From Ahrensia kielensis DSM 5890 (lineage in GTDB: Bacteria; Pseudomonadota; Alphaproteobacteria; Rhizobiales; Rhizobiaceae), in the NCBI RefSeq assembly GCF_000374465.1, contig NZ_KB894529.1, positions 186,001 through 250,000 of the forward strand: a DNA stretch of 64,000 nucleotides, in the 5' to 3' direction. A model generated the notes under the pieces. It saw nothing but the letters and a program-made list of their open reading frames with translations. It searched no databases and was not told where the DNA came from. The stretch's first letter is position 1, and every line of letters begins with the position of its first letter. A program made the position numbers and the translations under genes. Below are positions 19,650 to 27,829 of this stretch, piece by piece.

Positions 19650-21092
19650 TCATATAGCCTTGCGTTGTGAGAGGGTGAGCGGGAACACCTTGGATGGGTT
19701 CAAAATCCAATCAGGATCAAATGCTGCGCGTACCCGCATCTGTTGGTTTAGATCTATTTCTGCGAACTGGTGCAGCATCAAGTCTCGTTTTTCGATGCCG
19801 ACGCCATGTTCTCCTGTCAGGCAACCACCAACATCGACGCATAGACGCAAAATATCCATACCAGCGTCTTCAGCTGCCTGCGCTTCCTTGGGATCATTGG
19901 CATTGTGCAAAATCAGCGGATGCATATTGCCGTCACCAGCATGAAAAACATTGGCGACGCGCAAGCCATATTGCTCAATTATCTTGTAGGTTTCCCGCAA
20001 GACATAGGACAGTTTTCCAAGCGGCACGGTGCCATCCATACAGATATAATCAGCGATACGTCCGGTCGCGCCGAAGGCAGATTTTCGACCTTTCCAGATT
20101 TGCGCTGCTTCTGTTGCAGACTGGCTTTCTTTGATATTCTTTACGTTATGTTTTTGCGCAATTTTAATGATCTTTTTCAGCATTGCGTCCATCTCTTCGT
20201 CGGAGCCTTCGACTTCGATGATTAGCAATGCCTCGACATCCATTGGATAGCCTGCGCCCGCAAAAGATTCACAAATATCGATTGCCGGCTTGTCCATGAA
20301 CTCGATTGCGACAGGTATTATACCGCTGCCAATAATGTCTGTGACACAAGCGCCTGCAACCTCTGCATCATCAAATCCAAACAGCACAGGGCGCGCGCCT
20401 TCTGGCTTGGCGATCAACCGCACCGTTGCTTCGGTAACAATGCCAAGCTGCCCTTCAGAACCGCACAGCAAGCCAAGTAGGTCATAACCTGGTGCATCAA
20501 GCGCTTGCCCGCCAATATCAACGATTGTGCCGTCAAACATGACAAGTTTTACACCGACCAGATTGTTGGTTGTAACGCCATATTTAAGGCAATGCGCACC
20601 ACCGGAATTCATACCGATATTGCCGCCAATCGTGCAAGCAAGCTGCGATGATGGATCAGGCGCATAGAAAAAACCATCTTTTGAGACAGCTTCGGAAATG
20701 GACAGATTTGTTACGCCTGCTTCGACAACGGCAGTTCGGTTATCGTAATCAACATCGATCATTCGGGTCATACGTGAAACACCTATGACCACCGCATCTT
20801 CCTGCGGTATCGCGCCGCCAGCCAATGACGTGCCTGCCCCGCGAGGTACAACCGGAATTTTATTGGTTGAGCAATATTTTAGAACATCCGCCACTTGCTG
20901 GGTCGTGTATGGCAACACAACCGCTAAAGGCAGGCGGCGATATGCTGTAAAAGCATCAGTTTCAAATGGCACTAACTCACGCTCATCTGAGATAACGCAC
21001 TCATCAGGTAGAAGATTATACAATCCTTCCACGATGGCATTGCGACGGCCGGTGATATTTGCATCGGGTTTCAGAAACTCAATCGTCGTCAT
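19650..21092 (-). CDS. glcD: Glycolate oxidase subunit GlcD (FAD-linked)
   Basis: This 480-aa flavoprotein is the main catalytic subunit of glycolate oxidase. It has the FAD-binding VPRGAGTSLAGGAIPQED and GGNIGMNSGGAHCLKYG, and the C-terminal oxidase end with HAGDGNMHPLIL, GGCLTGEHGVGIEKR and FDPDWILNPSKVFP. The ATG at 21092 is set by GGAGGGG 4 nt upstream; a 9-residue open extension is rejected. It is the first gene of the operon and diverges from a LysR regulator, with a palindromic site between. D-lactate dehydrogenases of the same family are the alternative, but glcE and glcF settle it. Confidence 0.95.
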   Translation of the reverse strand: MTTIEFLKPDANITGRRNAIVEGLYNLLPDECVISDERELVPFETDAFTAYRRLPLAVVLPYTTQQVADVLKYCSTNKIPVVPRGAGTSLAGGAIPQEDAVVIGVSRMTRMIDVDYDNRTAVVEAGVTNLSISEAVSKDGFFYAPDPSSQLACTIGGNIGMNSGGAHCLKYGVTTNNLVGVKLVMFDGTIVDIGGQALDAPGYDLLGLLCGSEGQLGIVTEATVRLIAKPEGARPVLFGFDDAEVAGACVTDIIGSGIIPVAIEFMDKPAIDICESFAGAGYPMDVEALLIIEVEGSDEEMDAMLKKIIKIAQKHNVKNIKESQSATEAAQIWKGRKSAFGATGRIADYICMDGTVPLGKLSYVLRETYKIIEQYGLRVANVFHAGDGNMHPLILHNANDPKEAQAAEDAGMDILRLCVDVGGCLTGEHGVGIEKRDLMLHQFAEIDLNQQMRVRAAFDPDWILNPSKVFPLTLSQRKAI

Positions 21093-21130
21093 TTCACCCC
21101 TCCAATTCAAATGAAACACTAACAGCCTTC

Positions 21131-21155
21131 AATTGGTAAATTATAATTACCAATT
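21131..21155. promoter_or_regulatory. Palindromic operator candidate for the glc operon / LysR gene
   Basis: AATTGGTAA, 7 nt, TTACCAATT: a perfect 9-bp inverted repeat lying 39 bp before glcD in the region shared with the divergent LysR gene. The T-N11-A pattern inside it suits LysR-type binding. Position and symmetry support a role; the regulator is inferred. Confidence 0.6.
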
Positions 21156-21323
21156 AGAGTCAAGCGCACGGCAGGCGAAACAGTTTCAACGAAATGGCGA
21201 AACACTGTTATTAATGGCTATGGACTTTTGTGTAGCCTGCCCCATTTTGGTTGATACTATACGGTATGAATGAATGAACGAGCGGCAAAACAAATAGTTT
21301 AAGAACAATGGTTAGCCAATATA

Positions 21324-22262
21324 ATGAGTAATTTCGGAGATCTAGAAATTTTTGCCCGCGTCGTCGGCGCAGGCAGTATGTCTGCGGCAGGGCGCGAACT
21401 AGGATTGTCACCAGCGGTCGTTTCAAAACGCCTTCGCCGCTTAGAAGATCGACTAGGTACAAGGCTGCTACAACGTACAACACGGCAAATCGCACTCACA
21501 GAAGCAGGCCAAGGTTTTTACGAACGTGTTGTTGCTATCCTTGCGGGTATCGAAGAGGCAGAAGCGTTTGTCGCACGCCGATCTGCCATCGCGCGCGGCA
21601 CTTTGAAAGTTTCTGCACCGACATCATTTGGGCGAATGCATATCGCGCCGAATCTCGGCGACTTCATGAAAAACAATGATGACTTAAATCTCAACCTGCT
21701 TTTATCTGATGACCTTGTTGATATTGTTGGCGAGGGATTTGATGTCGCGATCCGTATTGCAGAGCTTGAAGATTCCAGCCTTGTTGCGCGTAAGCTTGCA
21801 TCCGTGCGCAGAATACTCTGTGCGACACCAGAATATTTAACTGAAAACAGCACTCCAAAAACGCTCGAAGAGCTAGCGCATCACAACTGCCTTACACATC
21901 AGGTTTCAGACACTTGGCGTATGGCGGGCCCGGAAGGTGATGTCAGTGTTCGCCCGACCGGTAATATAAGCACCAATTCTTCTGAGGTGGTGCGCGAAGC
22001 TGTTCTGGCAGGACTTGGAATTGCGCTTCGTTCCACGTGGGATATCGGACAGGAACTTGCCGACGGAAAGCTTGTGCAGATTTTACCTGAATATGAAAGC
22101 AAATCGAATGTCGGCATTTACGCGATCTATCCATCGCGTCAGTTTTTGCCAGCGAAAGTGCGCGTTTTCATTGATTATCTCGCGCAAATATTTGGCGGTG
22201 TTCCCTATTGGGAAGCAGGTTTAAACACGCCAGAAACACCGAAACTAAAAAAAGAAGACTAA
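21324..22262 (+). CDS. LysR-family transcriptional regulator
   Basis: This 312-aa protein has an N-terminal winged helix-turn-helix (residues 1-60; GSMSAAGRELGLSPAVVSKR then RLGTRLLQRTTRQIALTEAG). A LysR substrate-binding domain of the CrgA/AaeR-like group follows (ARGTLKVSAPTSFGRMHIAP, RILCATPEYL, VLAGLGIALRS). It is transcribed away from glcD, the usual arrangement for LysR control of a neighbouring operon, so regulation of glycolate oxidation is likely. The effector is unknown. Confidence 0.93.
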   Translation: MSNFGDLEIFARVVGAGSMSAAGRELGLSPAVVSKRLRRLEDRLGTRLLQRTTRQIALTEAGQGFYERVVAILAGIEEAEAFVARRSAIARGTLKVSAPTSFGRMHIAPNLGDFMKNNDDLNLNLLLSDDLVDIVGEGFDVAIRIAELEDSSLVARKLASVRRILCATPEYLTENSTPKTLEELAHHNCLTHQVSDTWRMAGPEGDVSVRPTGNISTNSSEVVREAVLAGLGIALRSTWDIGQELADGKLVQILPEYESKSNVGIYAIYPSRQFLPAKVRVFIDYLAQIFGGVPYWEAGLNTPETPKLKKED

Positions 22263-22287
22263 AGCGCAAGCGCTAAGCGTTGCCACC

Positions 22288-23607
22288 TTACATATCAGTA
22301 TCAGAATGTTTAGCGCGTATTCGGCGCACGACAAACCACATGCCTAGCACGGCAATCGGCACAAAAAGCGCTACCAGTGTTGCATCTGAAATACCGGGAA
22401 GCGACATGCCCAAACCCTTTGCCAGATAGGCAAAAAGCCCAACGACATAATAAGAAACCGCAGCAACAGAAAGACCTTCAACCGTTTGCTGCAGGCGCAA
22501 TTGTAGCTTGGCGCGATTGGCCATAGATTGCAGCAGATCACGGTTTTGCTTTTCAACTTCAACATCAATGCGCGTGCGCAACAATGTTGCTGTACGTGCC
22601 AGTTTGCGCGATAGGTTGGCTTGGCGTTCTTCAATGGCACGGCATGTGCGCATAGCAGGTGCAAGACGGCGTTCTAGGAAAAACTTTAGCGTGTCACACC
22701 CCAAAAGAGGTTCACGTTCAAGCTCCTCTAACCTGTCTTGAACAATATTGTCATAGGCACGGCTGGCACCAAAACGATAAAGACTGGATGCAGCATCCGC
22801 TTCAAGCTCAGCTGCAAGGCTCGTCATTTCGTTGAGCAATTCTTCGGAATTCGACGGCTCCAAATTTCGCATTCGGTGGGTCAATTCCGCCAGACGGTCT
22901 TCGGCTTTGCGCATTCTTGGAGAAAGTCGCTGTGCAAGCGGCAACCCAAGCATGGCCAATGTACGGTATATTTCGATATCAAACAGCCGCTGCGAAAGCG
23001 CGCCGAGCCGCTGGGGCGCCATGCCTTTATCCAAGACAACAAAGCGCGTTAGCCCAGCCTGATCCTGCCGAAAATCTGTTGCAATAATACCAAGGCCGTT
23101 ACGTGTAACCGATGCACATAGAGTTCGCCGGTCAAAATTATTCAGCGCCTTTTCTTCGGCCTCTTCGCTCCAATTTATAATATCAATACGTACAGCAGAG
23201 ATCAGTGAACCGGGCGCAGGAAAAGCATCGCCAAAAGGGTGGCCTTGCGGCAGCGTATCAAAACTACTGGCAGCTGGGCCTTCCCAAAGATAGGTGGAGG
23301 CTTCTGTATGGCGTTCCCACCAAATGCTGCTCTTTCCCATTTCAATTCGGTGATGTCGTGCACCTTCAACAGGGGGAGAAATTCCGTTTTGACGGGAAAG
23401 CTCTGCAAGAACGGCCTGATCAACGGTAGCCCCGCCATCTGTGACGAAGCACAATTTGATCAGTGTTCGCGGTGAGGAAATAATCGGCGCTGGCCGAGCA
23501 TGAACTTCGCCAAGCGCAACGGCTCTTTCTGCATGAAGCGGAAATCCGAAGACACCGCGCGGCGCAGCTTCGGTTTGATCAACAGCACCGATATCTTTTT
23601 TATACAC
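22288..23607 (-). CDS. DUF3422-family membrane-anchored protein
   Basis: This 439-aa protein matches the DUF3422 pattern: an N-terminal FPLHAERAVALGEVHARP, an IEMGKSSIWWERHTEASTY stretch, a long helical region rich in Arg and Glu (about residues 200-360, probably coiled coil), and two C-terminal membrane helices (about 375-395 and 405-425) ending in a short basic tail. The large N-terminal part is predicted cytosolic. No function is established. It converges on the LysR gene with a 25-bp gap and is a single gene. Confidence 0.85.
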   Translation of the reverse strand: MYKKDIGAVDQTEAAPRGVFGFPLHAERAVALGEVHARPAPIISSPRTLIKLCFVTDGGATVDQAVLAELSRQNGISPPVEGARHHRIEMGKSSIWWERHTEASTYLWEGPAASSFDTLPQGHPFGDAFPAPGSLISAVRIDIINWSEEAEEKALNNFDRRTLCASVTRNGLGIIATDFRQDQAGLTRFVVLDKGMAPQRLGALSQRLFDIEIYRTLAMLGLPLAQRLSPRMRKAEDRLAELTHRMRNLEPSNSEELLNEMTSLAAELEADAASSLYRFGASRAYDNIVQDRLEELEREPLLGCDTLKFFLERRLAPAMRTCRAIEERQANLSRKLARTATLLRTRIDVEVEKQNRDLLQSMANRAKLQLRLQQTVEGLSVAAVSYYVVGLFAYLAKGLGMSLPGISDATLVALFVPIAVLGMWFVVRRIRAKHSDTDM

Positions 23608-23788
23608 GTTGCCCCCAAACGCTATTATGGCCCATCTGACAAGCCACCATCTTGAGCGATTTTAATATGGTGTCTGCTTTTTGGAAATAAGCAAGGCTGC
23701 TACATAAGCGCACGTAACTCCTGTTCAAATTGGCTATAATTATTGACCAGTCGGCACATGCCTCATATGATCAAAATTGGAGGATTGA

Positions 23789-24565
23789 ATGGGCACAGCT
23801 ATTTTTTCACAGATCAATCATGCGCGCACAGCAGATGAAGTGTGCGCACAGATAGAGACCCTAATTTTAGAAGGCGTCCTTCGCGTTGGTGATAAGCTAC
23901 CGGGCGAACGCGATCTGTCTGAACAGCTCGGCATTTCACGGCCTATTTTGCGCGAGGCACTCAAAGAATTGGAAGCGCGCGAATTATTGGTGACACGCCA
24001 TGGTGGCGGCACTTTTGTTGCCGATGTCATTGGTGATGTTTTTTCCAAAACAATGCTGGATCTCATTGCAGATCACCCAAAGGCAACATCGGATTATCTG
24101 GAATATCGACGCGAAGTAGAGGCGATTGCTGCTTCTTACGCTGCTCGCCGCGCAACGGATGATGACCGTGCTCTTTTAACAGAGATCATCATGCGCATGG
24201 AAGAAGCGCACAAGAAAGAAGACTTTCAAGAAGAGGCTGCGATTGACGTCGAATTTCACCAAGCGATTTGTGAAGCAGCCCATAATTTGATCTTACTGCA
24301 TACGCTGCGATCCTGTTACCGGCTTTTGACAAATGGCACGTTCTTCTCACGTTCTTTGGTTTACCGCGCACCGGGCGCAAGATCGCTTCTGCTCAAACAG
24401 CATCGCGCAATTTACGAAGCAATAATGGACGCAAATCCGGATGCGGCAGCAGCAGCTGCGGCGGCGCACATGGAATTTGTTGAAGAGAGCAAACGCGAGG
24501 CTGAAAAAGTCGGCGCTTGGCAAACAGTCTCTAAATTAAGAAGGCAAATGCGTAACACCAAGTAA
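23789..24565 (+). CDS. GntR-family regulator (FadR subfamily, FCD domain)
   Basis: This 258-aa protein has an N-terminal winged helix (residues ~15-80; LRVGDKLPGERDLSEQLGIS then SRPILREALKELEARELL and GGGTFVADV), and a C-terminal FCD helical domain (~90-240). Its metal-binding positions fit D.EFHQAICEAAHN and LLLKQHRAIYEAIM. Relatives include PdhR, LldR and GlcC, which sense small organic acids. Glycolate genes lie 2.7 kb away and L-lactate dehydrogenase 3.3 kb away, so either pathway is a reasonable target, but no adjacent operator proves it. GGAGG lies 8 nt before the start. Confidence 0.92.
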   Translation: MGTAIFSQINHARTADEVCAQIETLILEGVLRVGDKLPGERDLSEQLGISRPILREALKELEARELLVTRHGGGTFVADVIGDVFSKTMLDLIADHPKATSDYLEYRREVEAIAASYAARRATDDDRALLTEIIMRMEEAHKKEDFQEEAAIDVEFHQAICEAAHNLILLHTLRSCYRLLTNGTFFSRSLVYRAPGARSLLLKQHRAIYEAIMDANPDAAAAAAAAHMEFVEESKREAEKVGAWQTVSKLRRQMRNTK

Positions 24566-24580
24566 GCTTAGGTGTTACGC
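24550..24580. repeat. Perfect 10-bp inverted repeat spanning the gntR stop codon
   Basis: GCGTAACACC and GGTGTTACGC flank an 11-nt spacer that contains the TAA stop and an AAGCTT core. It lies between convergent gntR and gshA. Neither side is followed by a T-run, so it is not a classical terminator; a factor-dependent terminator or binding site is possible. Confidence 0.6.
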
Positions 24581-24593
24581 TGAAAATCCCCTC

Positions 24594-25967
24594 TTAATAA
24601 GCATATTCGAGAAATGCTGGCTCTATGCTACCAGCCCAGTTCGACTGGTATTGCAGCAACATCTGTTCGGCAGATGTTGTGCCGCGCGCTGCAACTTCTT
24701 CTAGCGGTGCAAGGAAGTGAGCCTCATCAAATCCGTCATCATTGAGTTTGGCGCGGGAGATCAGGCCTTGCCGTGCAATACCGAGAACTTCTTTGGCAAG
24801 CTCGTGCATGGACTGGCCTTTGATTTTAGCTTTAAAGCCATCTTTTGGCACTGCATTTCGAAGCTCCACAACCTCATCAAACGTCCAATCTTTTGTGAGT
24901 TGCCAAGCAGCTTCAAGCGCAGCTTCATCATAGCACAAACCAACCCAGAAGGCAGGTAGCGCACAAATACGCCGCCACGGACCACCATCTGCGCCGCGCA
25001 TCTCAATAAACTTTTTAAGACGTACTTCAGGGAACACGGTCGAAAGGTGGTTTGTCCAATCGCCTTTATTTGGCTTTGCATCAGGGATTTCACCCTCAAG
25101 CGCTCCATTCATAAATTGACGGAACGTCACATGGGTACAATCAATATATTTGCCATTACGAAGAACGAAATACATTGGTACATCCAATGCCCATTCGACA
25201 TAATCCATGAAGCCAAAATTATCGTTGAAAACCATAGGCAGAACACCGGAACGATTATTATCGGTGTCACGCCAGATATCGGCGCGCCAAGACAGTAATC
25301 CGTTCGGCTTGCCTTCTGTGAACGGCGAGTTTGCAAACAACACGGTTGCAAGCGGCTGCAAACGATAAGACATTTGCATTTTCTTGCGCATATCCGCTTC
25401 GCTATCGAAATCCAAATTAACCTGAATTGTCGATGTGCGGTGCATCATATCAAGGCCTTGCGTGCCGACCTTTGGCATATAATTGCGCATGATATCATAG
25501 CGTGATTTTGGCATACGCGGCGTTTCATCCAGCGTCCATTTAGGACTTGCGCCCAAGCCCAGAAACTTAATGCCGAGCGGATCAGCGATCTGGCGCAGTT
25601 GCGCCAAGTGGCGATTGCTCTCGCGGCAGGTCTCATGGATGGTTTCTAATGGCGCGCCCGACAGCTCAAACTGACCGCCCGGCTCCAAAGATATTGCACC
25701 CATACCATTTGGTTCAAACAAGCCGATAAGATTGCCCTCATCGATGATTGGCTCCCAGTTCAGCTCAGCTTGCATGCCTTTAAGAAGCGCTTCGATAGAT
25801 CGCTCGCCTGCATAGGGAATTGGCGTGTGATCCTGCATGCAGAATGGAAACTTCTCATGCTCGGTGCCAATGCGCCATTCTTCCTTTGGCTTGCAGCCGG
25901 AGGCAAGATAGCCTGCCATTTCCTCTACGCCGCTAATTGGTGCTTCATCAGTTGTATCGCGGGCCAT
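24594..25967 (-). CDS. gshA: Glutamate-cysteine ligase (plant/alphaproteobacterial type)
   Basis: This 457-aa enzyme makes gamma-glutamylcysteine, the first step of glutathione synthesis, in the cytoplasm. It is the GCS2 type shared by plants and alphaproteobacteria, not the E. coli type: WRIGTEHEKFPF at residue ~32, LEPGGQFELSGAP, MHRTSTIQVNLDF, FANSPFTEGKPNG and EMRGADGGPWRRICALPAFW. The N-terminus MARDTTDEAPI is standard. rsmE lies 114 bp upstream on the same strand; joint transcription is possible. Confidence 0.95.
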   Translation of the reverse strand: MARDTTDEAPISGVEEMAGYLASGCKPKEEWRIGTEHEKFPFCMQDHTPIPYAGERSIEALLKGMQAELNWEPIIDEGNLIGLFEPNGMGAISLEPGGQFELSGAPLETIHETCRESNRHLAQLRQIADPLGIKFLGLGASPKWTLDETPRMPKSRYDIMRNYMPKVGTQGLDMMHRTSTIQVNLDFDSEADMRKKMQMSYRLQPLATVLFANSPFTEGKPNGLLSWRADIWRDTDNNRSGVLPMVFNDNFGFMDYVEWALDVPMYFVLRNGKYIDCTHVTFRQFMNGALEGEIPDAKPNKGDWTNHLSTVFPEVRLKKFIEMRGADGGPWRRICALPAFWVGLCYDEAALEAAWQLTKDWTFDEVVELRNAVPKDGFKAKIKGQSMHELAKEVLGIARQGLISRAKLNDDGFDEAHFLAPLEEVAARGTTSAEQMLLQYQSNWAGSIEPAFLEYAY

Positions 25968-26081
25968 ATCACTTGTCCGTTTGATTAAGATTGATGCTCG
26001 TTGCCCGATTGTGCTTTACGCGGCAAGCCAATTTTTATGAATGATCATTCAATAGAAGTTGATCGGTAGTCAATTTTATTC

Positions 26082-26816
26082 TCACCAATCGCCCGCAACC
26101 GCTTGAATTACGGCCATTGCGGCGACTGCTGCGGTATCAGCACGCAATATGCGGGGCCCAAGAGGAATCGCAACAACAAAAGGTTTTGCCCGCAAAGCTG
26201 CACGCTCTTCGTCTGAAAAACCGCCCTCCGGTCCGATCAGAACGCCCAATTTATTGCCCTTAAGACTTTGCAGTTTTTCAACTGGATTATTCGTTTGCGC
26301 ATCTTCATCACAAAAAATCAGTGTGCAGCTTTCGTCCCAATCATCCAGAAACTTTTCAAACTTAATCGGCTCGGCACATTGCGGAATATTGAGGATTCCG
26401 CATTGTTCGGCCGCCTCTAATGCATTTGCATTCATTTTATCAATATTGAGGCGGTGGTTTTGTGTGTGCTGCGTCAAAACAGGCTGCAACATGCTCGCGC
26501 CCATTTCGACAGCTTTTTGCGCCATATAATCCAAGCGGCCAACTTTTAGCGGCGCGAAACAGTACGTAAAATCAGAATTTTGCGGCTGCTCACGCTCTTG
26601 GTTTATGCACATTAGCGAAACATTTCGCTTGCTCTCGACCTCAACTTCGCAAAGCCATTCTCCGTCTTTTCCATTAAACACAAGAACCTTGTCACCCGTT
26701 TTCATGCGCAAAACATTGGCAAGATAATTGGCTTGAGGCTTGTCGAGCGCGAAAGACGCTGCTCGGCCTAAAGGAACATCAAGAAATAACCGTTGGATTT
26801 TATAATTTGCACGCAT
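26082..26816 (-). CDS. rsmE: 16S rRNA (uracil1498-N3)-methyltransferase
   Basis: This 244-aa SPOUT methyltransferase modifies U1498 of 16S rRNA. The C-terminal knot motifs LGVLIGPEGGFSDEE and LGPRILRADTAAVAAM bind S-adenosylmethionine; the N-terminal part (HYLANVLRM-like ANYLANVLRMKTGDKVLVF) is a PUA-like RNA-binding domain. Full length for the family. A conserved hypothetical gene lies 9 bp upstream on the same strand, and gshA follows 114 bp downstream. Confidence 0.95.
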   Translation of the reverse strand: MRANYKIQRLFLDVPLGRAASFALDKPQANYLANVLRMKTGDKVLVFNGKDGEWLCEVEVESKRNVSLMCINQEREQPQNSDFTYCFAPLKVGRLDYMAQKAVEMGASMLQPVLTQHTQNHRLNIDKMNANALEAAEQCGILNIPQCAEPIKFEKFLDDWDESCTLIFCDEDAQTNNPVEKLQSLKGNKLGVLIGPEGGFSDEERAALRAKPFVVAIPLGPRILRADTAAVAAMAVIQAVAGDW

Positions 26817-26825
26817 TCAAAACCG

Positions 26826-27461
26826 TTAGCGCGACAAAGCACTATCATGCAAGACCGGTTGATAGCCTGATCTTAAGGCTGCGACTATTGATGGCGGTGT
26901 AATGAGATATTGAGGAGCATCATCGTCGTGCTGATACCCTTCAGGCTTCCACAGAAACAAAGTCTGATTTGATATGAGATATGCCCTGTCTTGATTTCCA
27001 ACAATTGTACCATCCGGCAGAGAGCGCCAATCATTTGCGATCGTGTGCAATCTTTTCTTGCCAGCGTTTAAGCGCTCTGCGTGTAGCAATTTGTCCATTT
27101 GCGGGGCACTCATCTTGCTTTCACTTTGCCCGGTGGAGAAAGCCGCTTGAAACATGGTGGCACGCGCGCGCTGGCAATAAAAACAAGGCCTATGGCCTGC
27201 TGCCAGTGCTGTTGCTTCATCCAAGAAAAACAATTCTGACCAACCAGTGCCACCATTTTTTCCATTGCGGCCAAAAACGTCGCGGCGCCGTTCTTTGAAA
27301 CTGCACAGGCATATAATCCAGGCTTTGGACGTCCATCGCCGTGATGGCAGCAGGCTGCGTGTATCAGGGTTGTGGATAATTCCACGGTTGCCTGTGAATA
27401 ACCCACGCGCCTTATCGGCAATTATGTTGCCAAAAGGTGTCACTCTGTTCTGAAGCGTCAT
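26826..27461 (-). CDS. Conserved hypothetical protein
   Basis: I do not recognise a named family. The 211-aa protein is soluble, basic and rich in aromatic residues. Notable parts are FGNIIADKARGLFTGNRG near the start, WSELFFLDEATALAAGHRPC with FYCQRARA (one CxxC), and a middle HAERLNAGKKR segment. The GHRPCxxC pattern could bind metal, but only two Cys are close together. The ATG at 27461 with GGAAGG 8 nt upstream is preferred over a TTG one codon earlier. It runs into rsmE with a 9-bp gap, suggesting cotranscription. Confidence 0.7.
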   Translation of the reverse strand: MTLQNRVTPFGNIIADKARGLFTGNRGIIHNPDTRSLLPSRRWTSKAWIICLCSFKERRRDVFGRNGKNGGTGWSELFFLDEATALAAGHRPCFYCQRARATMFQAAFSTGQSESKMSAPQMDKLLHAERLNAGKKRLHTIANDWRSLPDGTIVGNQDRAYLISNQTLFLWKPEGYQHDDDAPQYLITPPSIVAALRSGYQPVLHDSALSR

Positions 27462-27578
27462 CAAATTAACCTTCCAGTAACCTTTTGGTAGCTTTTGAGC
27501 TTGGACACTTTATACGCCGCTCAGGTTGCGTCGGAAAGCTGACAAAGAACCAATAATTATTAATTTCAGGAGCGTTTA

Positions 27579-27719
27579 ATGGCCGTGCGTGCTATCACCT
27601 TATCTATTGCTATGATCGCAGCAACCGCACTTTGGGGCCTATCTGTTTATTCAGCAGACGCTATGGCTGGCAAAGTTTCCCATGATGGTTATGGCGTTTC
27701 CTCAATCACTCAAAACTAA
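27579..27719 (+). CDS. Short exported or membrane peptide, 46 aa
   Basis: The frame reads MAVRAITLSIAMIAATALWG, then LSVYSADAMAGKVSHDGYG and a short SSITQN end. A CAGGAG site lies 6 nt before the ATG, which supports translation. The first ~30 residues form one hydrophobic helix with a signal-peptide-like ADAMA/GK end, leaving ~16 residues exported if cleaved. It lies 111 bp before lldD on the same strand and diverges from the hypothetical-rsmE genes. Family unknown. Confidence 0.6.
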   Translation: MAVRAITLSIAMIAATALWGLSVYSADAMAGKVSHDGYGVSSITQN

Positions 27720-27829
27720 ACTGTATTTTGCCTTATAAGGGCGCTCCCTCCTAAAGTTTCAAATTTCTGACCTTGCCTTACGATGCACTATGCCTTTAAT
27801 CAAAAACATTGATTGGGAGTGAGATTGCT

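Noticed and set aside
22262-22287. AGCGCAAGCGCT as a terminator between the LysR and DUF3422 genes
   Set aside because: The stem is short and there is no T-run on either strand.
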